The notes under the pieces: generated by a model | What the model was told of the DNA's origin: nothing | Seen by the model: the letters and a program-made list of their open reading frames with translations, nothing else | Database searches by the model: none | Translations under genes and position numbers: made by a program | Shown: in pieces, positions 1 through 8,557 of the stretch | Layout: every line of letters starts with the position of its first letter | Position numbering within the stretch: position 1 is the stretch's first letter | Source: Arenicellales bacterium | GTDB taxonomy: Bacteria; Pseudomonadota; Gammaproteobacteria; Arenicellales; JAJDZL01 | Length of the DNA stretch: 64,000 bases | Direction: 5' to 3' | Assembly (NCBI GenBank): GCA_958295885.1 | Contig: OY282380.1 | Location: 2,790,001 to 2,854,000, forward strand

Positions 1-556
1 CATCCAGCTTTTTCAAGCGAATTTTTTTGTGAATTTTTGAATAAATGGCAATTGGACTGGAGATATCCAGATATATGATTTTTGTTTTGGCGAATGCGGG
101 ATAGACTCAGATTCAGCACCTATAAATTCGACCGAACTGATGACGCCAAGTTTTCTTTGTCAGGTGAAAATCAATCGTTCAACTTCTTCAGGTTCATCGG
201 CGGTCAACCAGCAATCACTTGATTCACGACCGATTAACGGCGAATGAGAGGTGTATGTCGCGCACAAATACTGATTTCCATGGTAAAGTCTGCACTAAAT
301 TCAAGCGTCGCTGCCGGCTGACATGCAGGAGTGAAAAGGGTTGATCTTGCACTTCGCAATAATGCGAGCGAGATTTCGAACTGGGATGAAGATCGAATTT
401 ATCGCGAATCAGCCGTGCATGGAGATCTGGAAGGAATGTGTCCTTAACTGGTATATAAGTGAATGGTATTACGTATATAAACATTGGATTGGGGCACTAC
501 GTACAGGGATTCATGTCATACACTGGCAAACTGGGAAATACGCGAAACATTCGAAG
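1..556. other. No gene recognised at window edge
   Basis: This stretch lies downstream of the minus-strand kinase gene. It has only short overlapping open frames on both strands, none with a recognisable protein family or a convincing ribosome binding site. It may be decayed sequence continuing beyond the window. Confidence 0.5.
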
Positions 557-2011
557 CTATTCGGACTGTCTCCAGTTGCGGCAGCGGTCAACCGCTTCTG
601 CAAATTTTGCCTTTTCCGCATCAAGTCTCTTCTTTGGAAAGTATCGTGCAGAATATCCCCCTTCAGTGCTCTTTACCTCGCAGGCAGCGGAACCTGCACC
701 CATCATCGCCAACTTAGCGGTGCCAAATGCTGTAATTTCCGCCGTACTTGGGACGACAACCTCGCGCTGAATCAGATTTGCGAAGAATTGACAGAAAAAG
801 GGATTGTTCGACAATCCGCCATCAGCAGGAATTGCGGACGGCAACGGAAACTCTTTCGCCAAGCTGTCAATCAATTGACTGGAACGAAAGGCAACCCCTT
901 CTATGACGGCTTGACATAGATCTGACCTGCTGGTGTGCTGGTCCATGCCAATCCAGAGCGCGGATGCAGAACGTTCCCAGTAAGGACATCCGAGCCCGGA
1001 AAGAGCTGGAACAAAAAACAAACCGTCTGCTGCGACCGAATCTTTCCCAAACCGATTCAGGTTCTCAACGGAATCCGCAAGGGAGAGTTCCAGCAGCCAT
1101 TCCACCGCGGATCCTGCATTGTACAGACCCGCATCGACGGCATAGCTGAGCTGACCCGATTCCAAATCCCATGCGACTGTCGGCAGAAATCCCTGTTCCG
1201 GCCGGCGAAAGATCTGCGGGCCGGTGTTGGTCAGAGCAAACGCTCCGGTGCCAAATGTGATTTTCGTATCTCCGACTTCGATGCAGCCATGGCCGTACAG
1301 TGCGGCCTGCTGGTCGACGATATTCGCTGTAACCGAACAATTGAGTGGCGGGTAGACCCCGAAATCTCCCACAGTTCGCTTTACTTCAGGCAGAATTTCC
1401 CTGGGCACTCCGAATATTCTGCACAGCTCATCGTCCCATTTACATTGTTCCAAGTTGAACAGGCTGGTTCTGGAAGCAGTTCCGGGGTCTGTCGCATAAA
1501 CGCCTGTCATGCGATCCAGAAAAAATGCATCACTGGTCGCAATCCGCAATCGATTCTGCTTCAGAAGTTCCGACGCAGCAGGGACATGGTCCAGAATCCA
1601 GCTCATTTTTGAGGCAGAAAAGTACGGATCCAAAGGCAGACCCGCTCTGTTCAGCACTTCGCGTTCCACACCGTCGGACTTCAGTTCAGCGATTCGCTGC
1701 TGAGTTCGATTGTCCTGCCAGACAATTGCGTTACAGATTGGTTCACCGGTCTTGGAATCCCACGCGACGATGGTTTCACCTTGATTGTCAATGCCAATTC
1801 CGGCCAAGGAACTTTCGCATTGATCTGCCGCTTCCTTCAGTCCAAGCTCAACGTTGGCCAAAAGTTCTTCAGGATCATGTTCAACCCATCCCGAGCGCGG
1901 ATAGATTTGCCTGTGTTTCCGACTGCCAGCCAAAGTGAGCTCTCCTCCTTCGTCCAAGAGCACGACTTTCGTACCCGTGGTTCCTTGATCAATGCCGACG
2001 ACAGATGCCAT
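557..2011 (-). CDS. glpK: FGGY-family polyol kinase, glycerol-kinase-like
   Basis: This 484-residue protein has the full FGGY kinase layout and is close to the usual length of glycerol kinase. It would phosphorylate glycerol or a related polyol in the cytoplasm using ATP. The N-terminal phosphate loop reads DQGTTGTKVV, the glycerol-kinase signature YPRSGWVEHDPEE follows, and FGTGAFALTNTGP lies mid-protein. Pocket residues matching E. coli GlpK Trp103, Tyr135 and Asp245 are visible in VWQDNRT, LDPYFSASK and VDQQAAL. The segment equal to NQRET in E. coli reads NQGET, so the arginine that contacts glycerol is a glycine here; the substrate may be a different polyol. It is the last gene of a minus-strand cluster with two FAD oxidoreductases, which fits oxidation of a polyol phosphate. 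The family is certain, the exact substrate is not. Confidence 0.85.
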   Translation of the reverse strand: MASVVGIDQGTTGTKVVLLDEGGELTLAGSRKHRQIYPRSGWVEHDPEELLANVELGLKEAADQCESSLAGIGIDNQGETIVAWDSKTGEPICNAIVWQDNRTQQRIAELKSDGVEREVLNRAGLPLDPYFSASKMSWILDHVPAASELLKQNRLRIATSDAFFLDRMTGVYATDPGTASRTSLFNLEQCKWDDELCRIFGVPREILPEVKRTVGDFGVYPPLNCSVTANIVDQQAALYGHGCIEVGDTKITFGTGAFALTNTGPQIFRRPEQGFLPTVAWDLESGQLSYAVDAGLYNAGSAVEWLLELSLADSVENLNRFGKDSVAADGLFFVPALSGLGCPYWERSASALWIGMDQHTSRSDLCQAVIEGVAFRSSQLIDSLAKEFPLPSAIPADGGLSNNPFFCQFFANLIQREVVVPSTAEITAFGTAKLAMMGAGSAACEVKSTEGGYSARYFPKKRLDAEKAKFAEAVDRCRNWRQSE

Positions 2012-2032
2012 GGAGTCTTCGAAAATCTGTAT

Positions 2033-2257
2033 TTATCTGCCTGGAACGCCAGTTCGAACCAAGCCGGTACGAATCAATGCGTAAAGAGCGGTCAGAACAG
2101 CAAGAACCAATGCGTTGATCACAGAAGCAAGCGCGTACGGTTCCGGTTCAATACCGTTGCGCAGGGCGCCCCAAGCGATGGCAGGCAGTGTGGGAATTGT
2201 CCCCAGATTGTAAAATGAAAATTTGAAGTTGTTGAATGCCATCAGAAAACTGACCAC
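2033..2257 (-). pseudogene. ABC transporter permease, C-terminal remnant
   Basis: About 74 codons look like the last two membrane segments of a PotC-type ABC permease: SFLMAFNNFKFSFYNLG followed by a short loop, an Ala/Leu-rich helix and a basic tail. A full permease has about 260 residues, so more than two thirds is missing. The frame continues upstream only into the end of the neighbouring oxidoreductase gene, where the sequence no longer resembles a permease, so the likely cause is a deletion. Its position between the oxidoreductase and the kinase suggests the cluster once had its own uptake system. Confidence 0.6.
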
Positions 2258-2310
2258 AATTAAATGGTAATTTACAAAGTGTTGTCGCAGCTCAAAAATC
2301 GTCTGTGAAT

Positions 2311-3534
2311 TCAGCGCTCCACGAATTTAATTTCGAGACGTCGCAGTTGATCAGGCTTGATCCGTCTGACTGGAAGTCGAATTCTTTGAAGCGGTTTTGC
2401 CTCAACTGATTTCTGCCAGATTACAGTTCCATTGCAGATCATTTTAATCACTCCATTTGCAGCGCGCTCCATTCTCGAACGCAGCTGCAGAGAATTCAAC
2501 TGAATGCCCGGCGAACGGATCCATTGGGGACATACATACTCCAGAGGTGATTCGACTTGGACCGGAATGCACTCCCCACTTGGAGTTTCTCCGTTGAGAA
2601 TGCCAGCGATCGCTCTGGCAGCGCTTTGACCTTCACGTCCTGCGATTCCAGATGTTTCTACGGGGCGCAGAACATTTCCAGCCGCAAAATACGAATGGTC
2701 TGAACATCGCCAGTATTGATCAATTTTGGGCCCTAGAGTCTTGGGGTCCCACTCAAGATGGCTGTCCATTGCAAGTGAAGATTCGGGTATGAATTTACCT
2801 GTAAAGATCACCGCATCACACTCCAGTTCAATTCGTCTGCCATGCCGTCTGATCTCAACTCCCGATACTGTATCCGTTCCAATGACTCTCGATAAGCTTG
2901 ACTGTTTGAAGATTGGAATCCTCAGCCCATGCGAGGTGGCTTTTTCCACCCAGTAGGGTGCAATCGAATTCGAATGCTCTTCCACGATCGCGACGGGCGC
3001 TAGTCCAGCTTTCTTCAATGTTAGCACAACGGAATACGAAACCCATTCAGAACCGATGATGACCGGACGACGGAACGGCAGCTGCCGAGTGAAGTGCAGA
3101 AACTGCTGAACTGCGCCAGTTGAAAACATTCCCCAGGGTCTTTGACTGGAAATCAGCTGCGATACTCCCGAACTTTCCCGAATGCCGGTCGTAATTAAAA
3201 CCGCTTTTGCTTTCGTCGTCATCATTCCATTTTGATCCGCAATGGTTAGTTCACCCCCCGGATTCAGCTGACAGACTGTAGTTTGCGTTTGAATTGAAAT
3301 GTCTTTACACTCCTTGAGCAGCCGGCGAACATAGGACGGCCCGAAGTATGGAATTCCAAATTGACTGAATCCAAAACCTGGATGATGGGAATGACGCGGC
3401 AGACCACCGGCCTGTGTTTCGCGTTCCAGGACCAAGATGTCCTCGATTCCACACCGTTTCAGCACGCGGGCTGCGGATAATCCGGCAGCGCCTGCTCCTA
3501 CGATAATCACATCATGCTGATTCATGCGATTCAA
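2311..3534 (-). CDS. FAD/NAD(P)-dependent oxidoreductase (HcnB/opine oxidase A-like)
   Basis: The 407-residue protein begins with a dinucleotide-binding motif VIIVGAGAAGLSAARVL that holds FAD, and has the second half of a pyridine nucleotide-disulphide oxidoreductase fold (RPVIIGSEWVSYSVVLTLKKAG around residue 155). The C-terminal YFAAGNVLRPVETSGIAG motif closes the FAD site. It overlaps the end of the upstream GlpA-like gene by 23 bases, so the two are probably co-translated and may form a complex. In Thermotoga- and Clostridium-type polyol clusters such a pair oxidises glycerol 3-phosphate and passes electrons on. That assignment comes from context; the family itself is clear. Confidence 0.8.
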   Translation of the reverse strand: MNRMNQHDVIIVGAGAAGLSAARVLKRCGIEDILVLERETQAGGLPRHSHHPGFGFSQFGIPYFGPSYVRRLLKECKDISIQTQTTVCQLNPGGELTIADQNGMMTTKAKAVLITTGIRESSGVSQLISSQRPWGMFSTGAVQQFLHFTRQLPFRRPVIIGSEWVSYSVVLTLKKAGLAPVAIVEEHSNSIAPYWVEKATSHGLRIPIFKQSSLSRVIGTDTVSGVEIRRHGRRIELECDAVIFTGKFIPESSLAMDSHLEWDPKTLGPKIDQYWRCSDHSYFAAGNVLRPVETSGIAGREGQSAARAIAGILNGETPSGECIPVQVESPLEYVCPQWIRSPGIQLNSLQLRSRMERAANGVIKMICNGTVIWQKSVEAKPLQRIRLPVRRIKPDQLRRLEIKFVER

Positions 3535-4918
3535 TCTGATTTTTATAAATTGGCCAGTGGATTTTTTTACGTGTGAGTTCCCACAATCGAGAAGCGCAAT
3601 AGAAACCTTGGCAGCGTCCCATCAAGCACCTCGTGCGTCGTTTCAGACCTTCGATGTCCGTCGCAGGCAAAGCGCTCGACATAGCATCTTCAATCTCCGC
3701 ACGCGTAACGCGTTCACAGTGACAGACGATTTCTCCTTTGAAGCCTTGCTGATAAGCGCGCGGCAGATGTTCTGCCAGGTTCGGCAGTGCGATCGGTTTG
3801 ACGCGGTTCAATTTTTTAAGAGATTCAAAATGCTTTTCGTACAGTCCAGCTACATATTTCGCGATTCCCAAAGCCGCTGTAAGTCCAGTAGAGCGAATTC
3901 CAGCAACCGAAATCCACTGTTGGTGCGGGTAGGGATGAATTTGGTAATCGTCGTATTCGGTCGCGGGTCGAATTCCAGCATAGGAAGCAGTTACGGCGCA
4001 GCTGGCAAGAGATGGAACGGTAAAATGTGCATGCTGAGTCAGCATTTTCAGCGAACTCTGATCGACTGACGTGTCGCTTCGACAATCCTGCTCTTCTGCT
4101 GTCGGGCCTACGATGACGTTGCCAAATATCGTGGGCGCCAGCAGGACGCCTTTCGAGGTTTTGGTTGGATGGGGCAGAACGATCGTTTTCACAATTGTCG
4201 ACGCATACTTGTCAAATACTACGAACTGACCTTTGCGAGGCCTGATGCTGAATTTGGGCTCACCTCGAATCTTCTCGATGATATCCCCCGCAACACCGCC
4301 GGCGTTGATGACAGTTTCCGCTTGAATTCGCCCGATGGTTGTCTCCAAAATCCAGACACCGTTTTCCAGAGCACCGTTCAGCACTTTGCAGGACCGCAGT
4401 ATTGACGCGCCATTTTCAATCGCATGATGGGCGTAAGCCAGCGGCGTCGACCAAGGATCAATAACGTCTTCTCCCTGGATGAACAAGCCGCCTAAAATGT
4501 TCTTGTTCAGCCACGGAAACTTATTCTGAACCTCAGACTGGTTCAAAATCGACACGGAATCAACCTGATTTCTCAGCGCTTGATCTCGAATTTGAGGAAG
4601 TTTGTCGAGTTCAGATTTTGTATTGGCAACCAGGACCGCGGAGGTCTCCAGCATCGGCAGCTTCATTTCATCTTTGAAACGCAAAAATTCCTGCCTTCCC
4701 AACCGAATGCACTGAAGTTCCAAGGTTTCCGGCTTGGCATCAAAACCGGTATGAAATATGGAACTGTTGGCTTTGCTGGCGCCGGAAAGAATGTCCCTGC
4801 CTTTCTCAAGCAGCAGTGCAGCGCGGTCTGCCAAGGTGAATTCGCGTGCAATTGCGCATCCAACCACACCTCCACCGATGACTGCAATCGGCCATCTTTT
4901 CGACAGGATTTTGCTCAT
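3512..4918 (-). CDS. GlpA-like FAD-dependent glycerol-3-phosphate dehydrogenase with BFD-type [2Fe-2S] domain
   Basis: This 468-residue protein has an N-terminal DAO-type FAD fold (IAVIGGGVVGCAIAREF at residues 11-27) of the GlpA/L-2-hydroxyglutarate oxidase group. The last 90 residues form a BFD-like domain with CHC near residue 401 and a CLMGRC pair about 33 residues later, four cysteines that would bind a [2Fe-2S] cluster. The likely job is oxidation of sn-glycerol 3-phosphate or a related polyol phosphate to the ketone, with electrons leaving through the cluster to the neighbouring FAD/NAD oxidoreductase. It is the first gene of the minus-strand cluster. Upstream, about 6 kb contain mainly broken genes. 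Confidence 0.8.
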   Translation of the reverse strand: MSKILSKRWPIAVIGGGVVGCAIAREFTLADRAALLLEKGRDILSGASKANSSIFHTGFDAKPETLELQCIRLGRQEFLRFKDEMKLPMLETSAVLVANTKSELDKLPQIRDQALRNQVDSVSILNQSEVQNKFPWLNKNILGGLFIQGEDVIDPWSTPLAYAHHAIENGASILRSCKVLNGALENGVWILETTIGRIQAETVINAGGVAGDIIEKIRGEPKFSIRPRKGQFVVFDKYASTIVKTIVLPHPTKTSKGVLLAPTIFGNVIVGPTAEEQDCRSDTSVDQSSLKMLTQHAHFTVPSLASCAVTASYAGIRPATEYDDYQIHPYPHQQWISVAGIRSTGLTAALGIAKYVAGLYEKHFESLKKLNRVKPIALPNLAEHLPRAYQQGFKGEIVCHCERVTRAEIEDAMSSALPATDIEGLKRRTRCLMGRCQGFYCASRLWELTRKKIHWPIYKNQIESHESA

Positions 4919-5035
4919 AATCCTTTATTTATACAAAACAAATTTCAGATTGTACGTTAAAATCACCAAATCAAATGTTTGAACTATCAAGGGTTTCGCT
5001 TTCTAAAGCAACAGTCTTGACCTGTTGTGGGAAGT

Positions 5036-5540
5036 TCATGGTTTGTATGTGGCAGTCGTGGTATTGGTGCAGAAGGCTTGAAACTGGCCGTACGGTTTCA
5101 AGATGCTTTTGATGTTACAGCAAGGTACTGCGAAGCTGAAGCAGCAGCAATCTCTTTCGTCACTAAAACCCAGAAAGCTGACTGAAACGCACCTGTCGGA
5201 CAGGCGGAAATTGCAAGAGTAGAAGCAGTAGAGCAAATATCTGCGCAAATTGACAAGCAATTCGGAAATCAGTCCGCGCGAATCAATAACGTCGAAATTC
5301 TTGCGCCTTTGTTATAAACAGCACATTACTAAGAGGCGCGCGTGAATTGGATTCTCAATATCAATGTAATTGGGTCTTATTAACGTGTTCGCAAGCAATG
5401 GCTGGAAGATTTGACCTATTCTTAAACCTGCTGTAGAAAAAGAAATCCACTTGCCTGGTGAGAACACTGCTTTCTTACGTTGACTCAAGCCGCCGATTCG
5501 CGGGGAATGAGCGTGAAATTGTTGATAACCCAATTTGCCA
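5036..5540 (+). pseudogene. Short-chain dehydrogenase/reductase remnant
   Basis: A plus-strand frame from about 5039 to 5317 reads GSRGIGAEGLKLAVRF, then an Ala/Glu-rich stretch and a segment ending DKQFGNQSARINNVEIL. This matches the order of an SDR: the Rossmann GxxxGIG motif, the EAAA helix, the VDREFG helix and NNAGIL. An in-frame TGA lies at 5183-5185. After 5317 the similarity goes on in other frames, with ILNINVIGSY near 5350 resembling the SDR helix that follows NNAG. A working SDR needs about 250 codons and the catalytic YxxxK motif, which is not seen. The gene is therefore dead, with at least one nonsense change and frameshifts. Confidence 0.6.
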
Positions 5541-5613
5541 CAAGATTCGTAGAAAAATTAACTTGTCATTTGAATTTTTCAATTAATTCTCGTATGAGGC
5601 CGAGTATGCCAGT

Positions 5614-5742
5614 GAGGCTGTGAAAGTATTCTCATTTTCGTAGATTTCTGAATCAGAACAAATATTAATATCAATTAAATCAATGAGATAAATATTCATA
5701 ATCTACTAACTTAAACTAATTTGGCAATACTTTCACAGTCTC
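5614..5742. mobile_element. 129-bp MITE-like element, copy 1
   Basis: The two ends are inverted copies of GAG[A/G]CTGTGAAAGTATT and the interior is AT-rich with no coding capacity. The element is flanked by a direct CAGT duplication at 5610-5613 and 5743-5746, as expected for a transposed element. It differs from the reverse complement of the copy at 56400-56528 at about four positions out of 129. It has inserted into the 3' end of the minus-strand DUF2335 gene, whose last codons now read through the element's end to a TAA at 5711-5713. The transposase that mobilises it is not identified. Confidence 0.85.
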
Positions 5743-6202
5743 CAGTGGCCACCAATAGTGCTGCCACTACTGTGTATCCTTTGTAACCGAGATATGCACC
5801 AATTGAAAGGCCAAATATTGCAATAAAAAAACCAAAAATCTGGCCTCTCTTCAGTATTGAGATTTCTCCGCGCAGTTTTGTATCCGTTCACTGAAAACGA
5901 TGATTCTGCTCTTTCTCAACTATTTTCAAAATACGATCAGCACTGCCAGGTAAAGTTTGCTCGTAGCTCTCAAACATGGATGGTGGTGGAAGCGGAGCTG
6001 AAAACGACGCTGTTTCTGCTATTGAAATACGTACCTCTTTCGGCATTGCTTCAAGCAATTTCGGATCATCTAATACTGCTTTCAATAGTTGTTGATTGCG
6101 AATTGTGGAAGAATCTATCTCGGCAGATTCGGATTTGTGAGATTCGTTTTCTGCAGTTTCTTCCTTAGATTCGTTTTTGCTTTTACGATTAGCTTTCTTC
6201 AT
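5711..6202 (-). pseudogene. DUF2335 membrane protein, one in-frame TGA, end replaced by mobile element
   Basis: The frame from 6202 down to 5711 is uninterrupted for 163 codons except for one TGA at 5888-5890. The first 104 residues have a Lys/Glu-rich start and then the DUF2335 signature SAPLPPPSMFESYEQ with LPGSADRILKIVEKEQNHR. After the TGA come KRGQIFGFFIAIFGLSIG and GYKGYTVVAALLVATG, the two membrane helices expected at the end of DUF2335 proteins. The final residues GDCESIAKLV and the stop are encoded by the inserted 129-bp element. Without readthrough the product lacks its membrane part. The TGA could come from CGA by one transition. The function of DUF2335 is unknown. Confidence 0.7.
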
Positions 6203-6416
6203 GTATTTCTGATTCGTTGAATGCGCTCAAAGATACGTACATATCCTGACCAATTCGCACTAAATCCTGGTGTCGAGCATCCTTCGGATATTGGGTTATT
6301 TTGAACTTAGGGTTGACACTTCCACCGCTGCTGAGCGTAGCAAGTACAGTACGCCAGAATAATTTTTTCTCATTAACGGCATTATTATCTTTTGTAAGGG
6401 AAGTCAATAGTGCCAT
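6189..6416 (-). CDS. Small hypothetical protein upstream of DUF2335 gene
   Basis: A 75-codon gene has a good ribosome binding site (AGGAGAAA about eight bases before ATG at 6416). Its end overlaps the DUF2335 start by 14 bases, so the two were probably translated together. The product is soluble-looking, with a Lys-rich middle and an acidic tail, and has no family I recognise. The start signal and overlap favour a real gene, although its partner is broken. Confidence 0.5.
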   Translation of the reverse strand: MALLTSLTKDNNAVNEKKLFWRTVLATLSSGGSVNPKFKITQYPKDARHQDLVRIGQDMYVSLSAFNESEIHEES

Positions 6417-6699
6417 ATGAATTTTCTCCTGCTCTTCTATTTCGTTGTAAATTAGTACTGGTATTGTAATTTGTCTTTCAAAATCTCAAGAAAATTGTTC
6501 ATCAGATGCAGACAGGAACATGAAACGTTATTGCTCCATAGTGTTTCAAAATGTGCCGCTTTTTGCTCGTCGTTTCCTTTAAAATTCTCCAGCTTCTGTC
6601 AAATAAATGGCTTGTGTGTAAGACTGTTCCATTTTCAGAATTTAGCACATTATGGGAATCAGTCTTTGATCTGAATCAATCCCATGCTAAAAAAATACA
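6417..6699. other. No gene recognised upstream of the small ORF
   Basis: This region would hold the promoter of the minus-strand pair that starts at 6416. Short open frames on the plus strand have no recognisable family or start signal. No clear promoter hexamers were picked out. Confidence 0.3.
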
Positions 6700-6989
6700 C
6701 GTTTTATACTGAACATTTTCTGTCCATCGTTCCTCGACACCAGGGACCGTAGCAAAACCATCAACGTCTGTTCAGAGAACCGAATGTTCGTGACCTCAGT
6801 GAAAATCGTAGCTTTGATGAGGCCGACGATCTGCTGCTGAATCTGATCCTTGATTCGGTGCCAGCGTAGCGGGTGATTAATCTGCAAAAGATGGGCAAAA
6901 AGGAACCCGACCGAATGGCAGGTAACATGCTGGAGCACCATGAAACCTTGATACAGCGGATGCTGTCATATAAAACCGTTGCGAACTGA
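6700..6989 (+). pseudogene. Unidentified coding remnant with in-frame TAGs
   Basis: A plus-strand frame ending in TGA at 6987-6989 has protein-like composition, with a helical acidic segment (LSENRSFDEADDLLLN) and EPDRMAGNMLEHHETLIQR. It is broken by TAG at 6750-6752 and TAG at 6867-6869. Both could come from CAG by one transition. I do not recognise the family. The open frames on the opposite strand are longer but have unnatural composition and look like shadows. Confidence 0.35.
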
Positions 6990-7201
6990 TGCATGCCGGA
7001 GAAAATGACGGGTTTTCAGCGATAAGCGTGGTGTGTTGATAACATTAAGCCTGCAAGTCTTCACGTCCTTGTGAAACCTCAATTCGCGTTTAATTTGAGG
7101 CGCCTAATTTTACGAAGATCAAACCAAAATCAAATTAAATCAAGCGGTTATTTATAAAGCAGAGTAAAAATAAACCATTCAAACACAAAAATTTTGAATC
7201 A

Positions 7202-8050
7202 ATGAAATAAAAACGCGCAGGCGACTGCTATCTCAAACATGAATCTTTAAAAGATGTGCAGATATCCGAGGATTTGAAAGAAGCTCTTGACAACGAGGCA
7301 TCACGGTTGGGTGATGTTTGGGGGTACGAATCTAAATATTGAAGAGGACCGCTCGCAGAGACGCGGGACGCTGCAAGGCCAGAAGCCACTGCTGGTTTTG
7401 TTAGCAACTATCGGTAGATCATAGACGCAATCGTCCACGAAAAATTAACTGAATTTCCTCGGAGAGGTCGTCATATTGGTAAAGCGATAGCACAATTTAT
7501 AAATCGGAATGATGAAACTTTATCCCAGGAAAGCAAGTCAAAGTTGGAAGCGACAATAAAAAAATTGCACAGTATCGCAGATGACGACAGTTTGCGCGCA
7601 AAAGAGGACTCGACAGAAAGGGAGAAATCTGACAGGGTTGTTAAAAGTCCGAACAAGACTTCAGGGATCTATGTACATACCTATTTTCATTACCGGAGAC
7701 ACCAATACTTAAACGGGGACGAAAACACTGTAAATAGAACGCTTTTGAAAATTGGGCATACCATTCAAGAACTCGAAAAACGAATGAGTCAAGATAAGAA
7801 AACGAATGTACCGGAACCCCCGCTTATCTTACGAGTGTACAACATCAATGAATCTGCTCGCGGGAAATCAAAAAACCAAGAACTAAAGAAAAGATTAAGA
7901 AAAATCGAAGGGCAGGTTCATGAGCTTGTTTTAATGGCACACCCTTACGTTAGAAGTTCAAGCGTAGGAAAAGAAAGGTTCTTGACCAATGTTGAGTTTA
8001 TAGATGCAATCGCTGCTCTTGCTCAATCTAAAAACAGTTTTCAGCATTGA
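7202..8050 (+). pseudogene. GIY-YIG (T5orf172/DUF10-type) gene with three in-frame stops
   Basis: From an ATG at 7202 one frame runs to the stop at 8048-8050 with internal TAA at 7208, TGA at 7340 and TAG at 7415. The distal 170 codons hold the domain evidence: SGIYVHTYFHYRRH at the place of the GIY motif, LLKIGHTIQELEKRM as the YIG-side helix, then VGKERFLTNVEFIDAIA, close to the GKEWFLT segment of T5orf172-type proteins. Upstream of the stops the sequence is still protein-like (SEDLKEALDNEASRLGDVWG). A shortened protein could start at the TTG at 7544 but has no good ribosome binding site. Such domains cleave or bind DNA in phage and defence proteins; activity here is doubtful. Confidence 0.55.
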
Positions 8051-8110
8051 TGTCATTGATGACGAGTCGGACGATGATTGACAGATTTGATTTCTCCACG
8101 GTTCTTATGT

Positions 8111-8557
8111 TGAATCGAAATCAAGAAATTAGTTGATATATCTCATTTAATCGAACAGGATCAAATTCCCATTGTTCTCGCAGTCTCGGGCCTTGTTAAC
8201 GAAAATCCAAGGTTGTTCTCATTCGGGTAGAGTCTCGATCTTTTCAGACCGCCAGAAGAAATTGCAGATGGTTCAAATAAGTTCACAAAACTGAATTTCC
8301 ACGACTGCGACGCATTCGAAGGAATACAGCAGCTTCGCCGATTGATTTAACAGAAACTGCTAGCGTAAAACGGAATGTACACTGAACTTTATCGGCTTGT
8401 TGAACTGCTTTTGACCAATCAGGTCTCGCAGTTGCCGTTCGTTAAGGATTCCCCGAATTTGATTTCCGAGTGTGGACTGCAGGACAAATGCTGTCGAACT
8501 ATCCATGCCATTTGCCACCAACATAACTCTCATTCCTTTAAAATTTTGATCGGCTGA
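8111..8557 (+). pseudogene. Unidentified coding remnant with four in-frame stops
   Basis: A single frame from 8111 to 8557 reads as protein (DQIPIVLAVSGLVNENPRLF; FTKLNFHDCDAFEGIQQLRR; NGMYTELYRLVELLL). It is broken by TGA at 8111, TAG at 8228, TAA at 8348 and TAA at 8366. The last three are each one C-to-T change from CAG or CAA, which would restore glutamines in plausible contexts. No family is recognised. It follows the GIY-YIG remnant in the same orientation and may have belonged to the same accessory unit. Confidence 0.35.

Noticed and set aside
341..919. 192-codon plus-strand open frame over the end of the kinase gene
   Set aside because: It overlaps the kinase, has no family resemblance and no start signal; it is a shadow frame.
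5614..5742. 129-bp repeat as a riboswitch, small RNA or CRISPR-type repeat
   Set aside because: Copies lie in both orientations with target duplications and one splits a gene, so it behaves as a mobile element; there is no regular array.
5888..5890. In-frame TGA as selenocysteine or as a changed genetic code
   Set aside because: No selenocysteine insertion hairpin or Sec-type context was seen, and housekeeping genes in the window end at TGA, TAA and TAG alike, so these codons work as stops.
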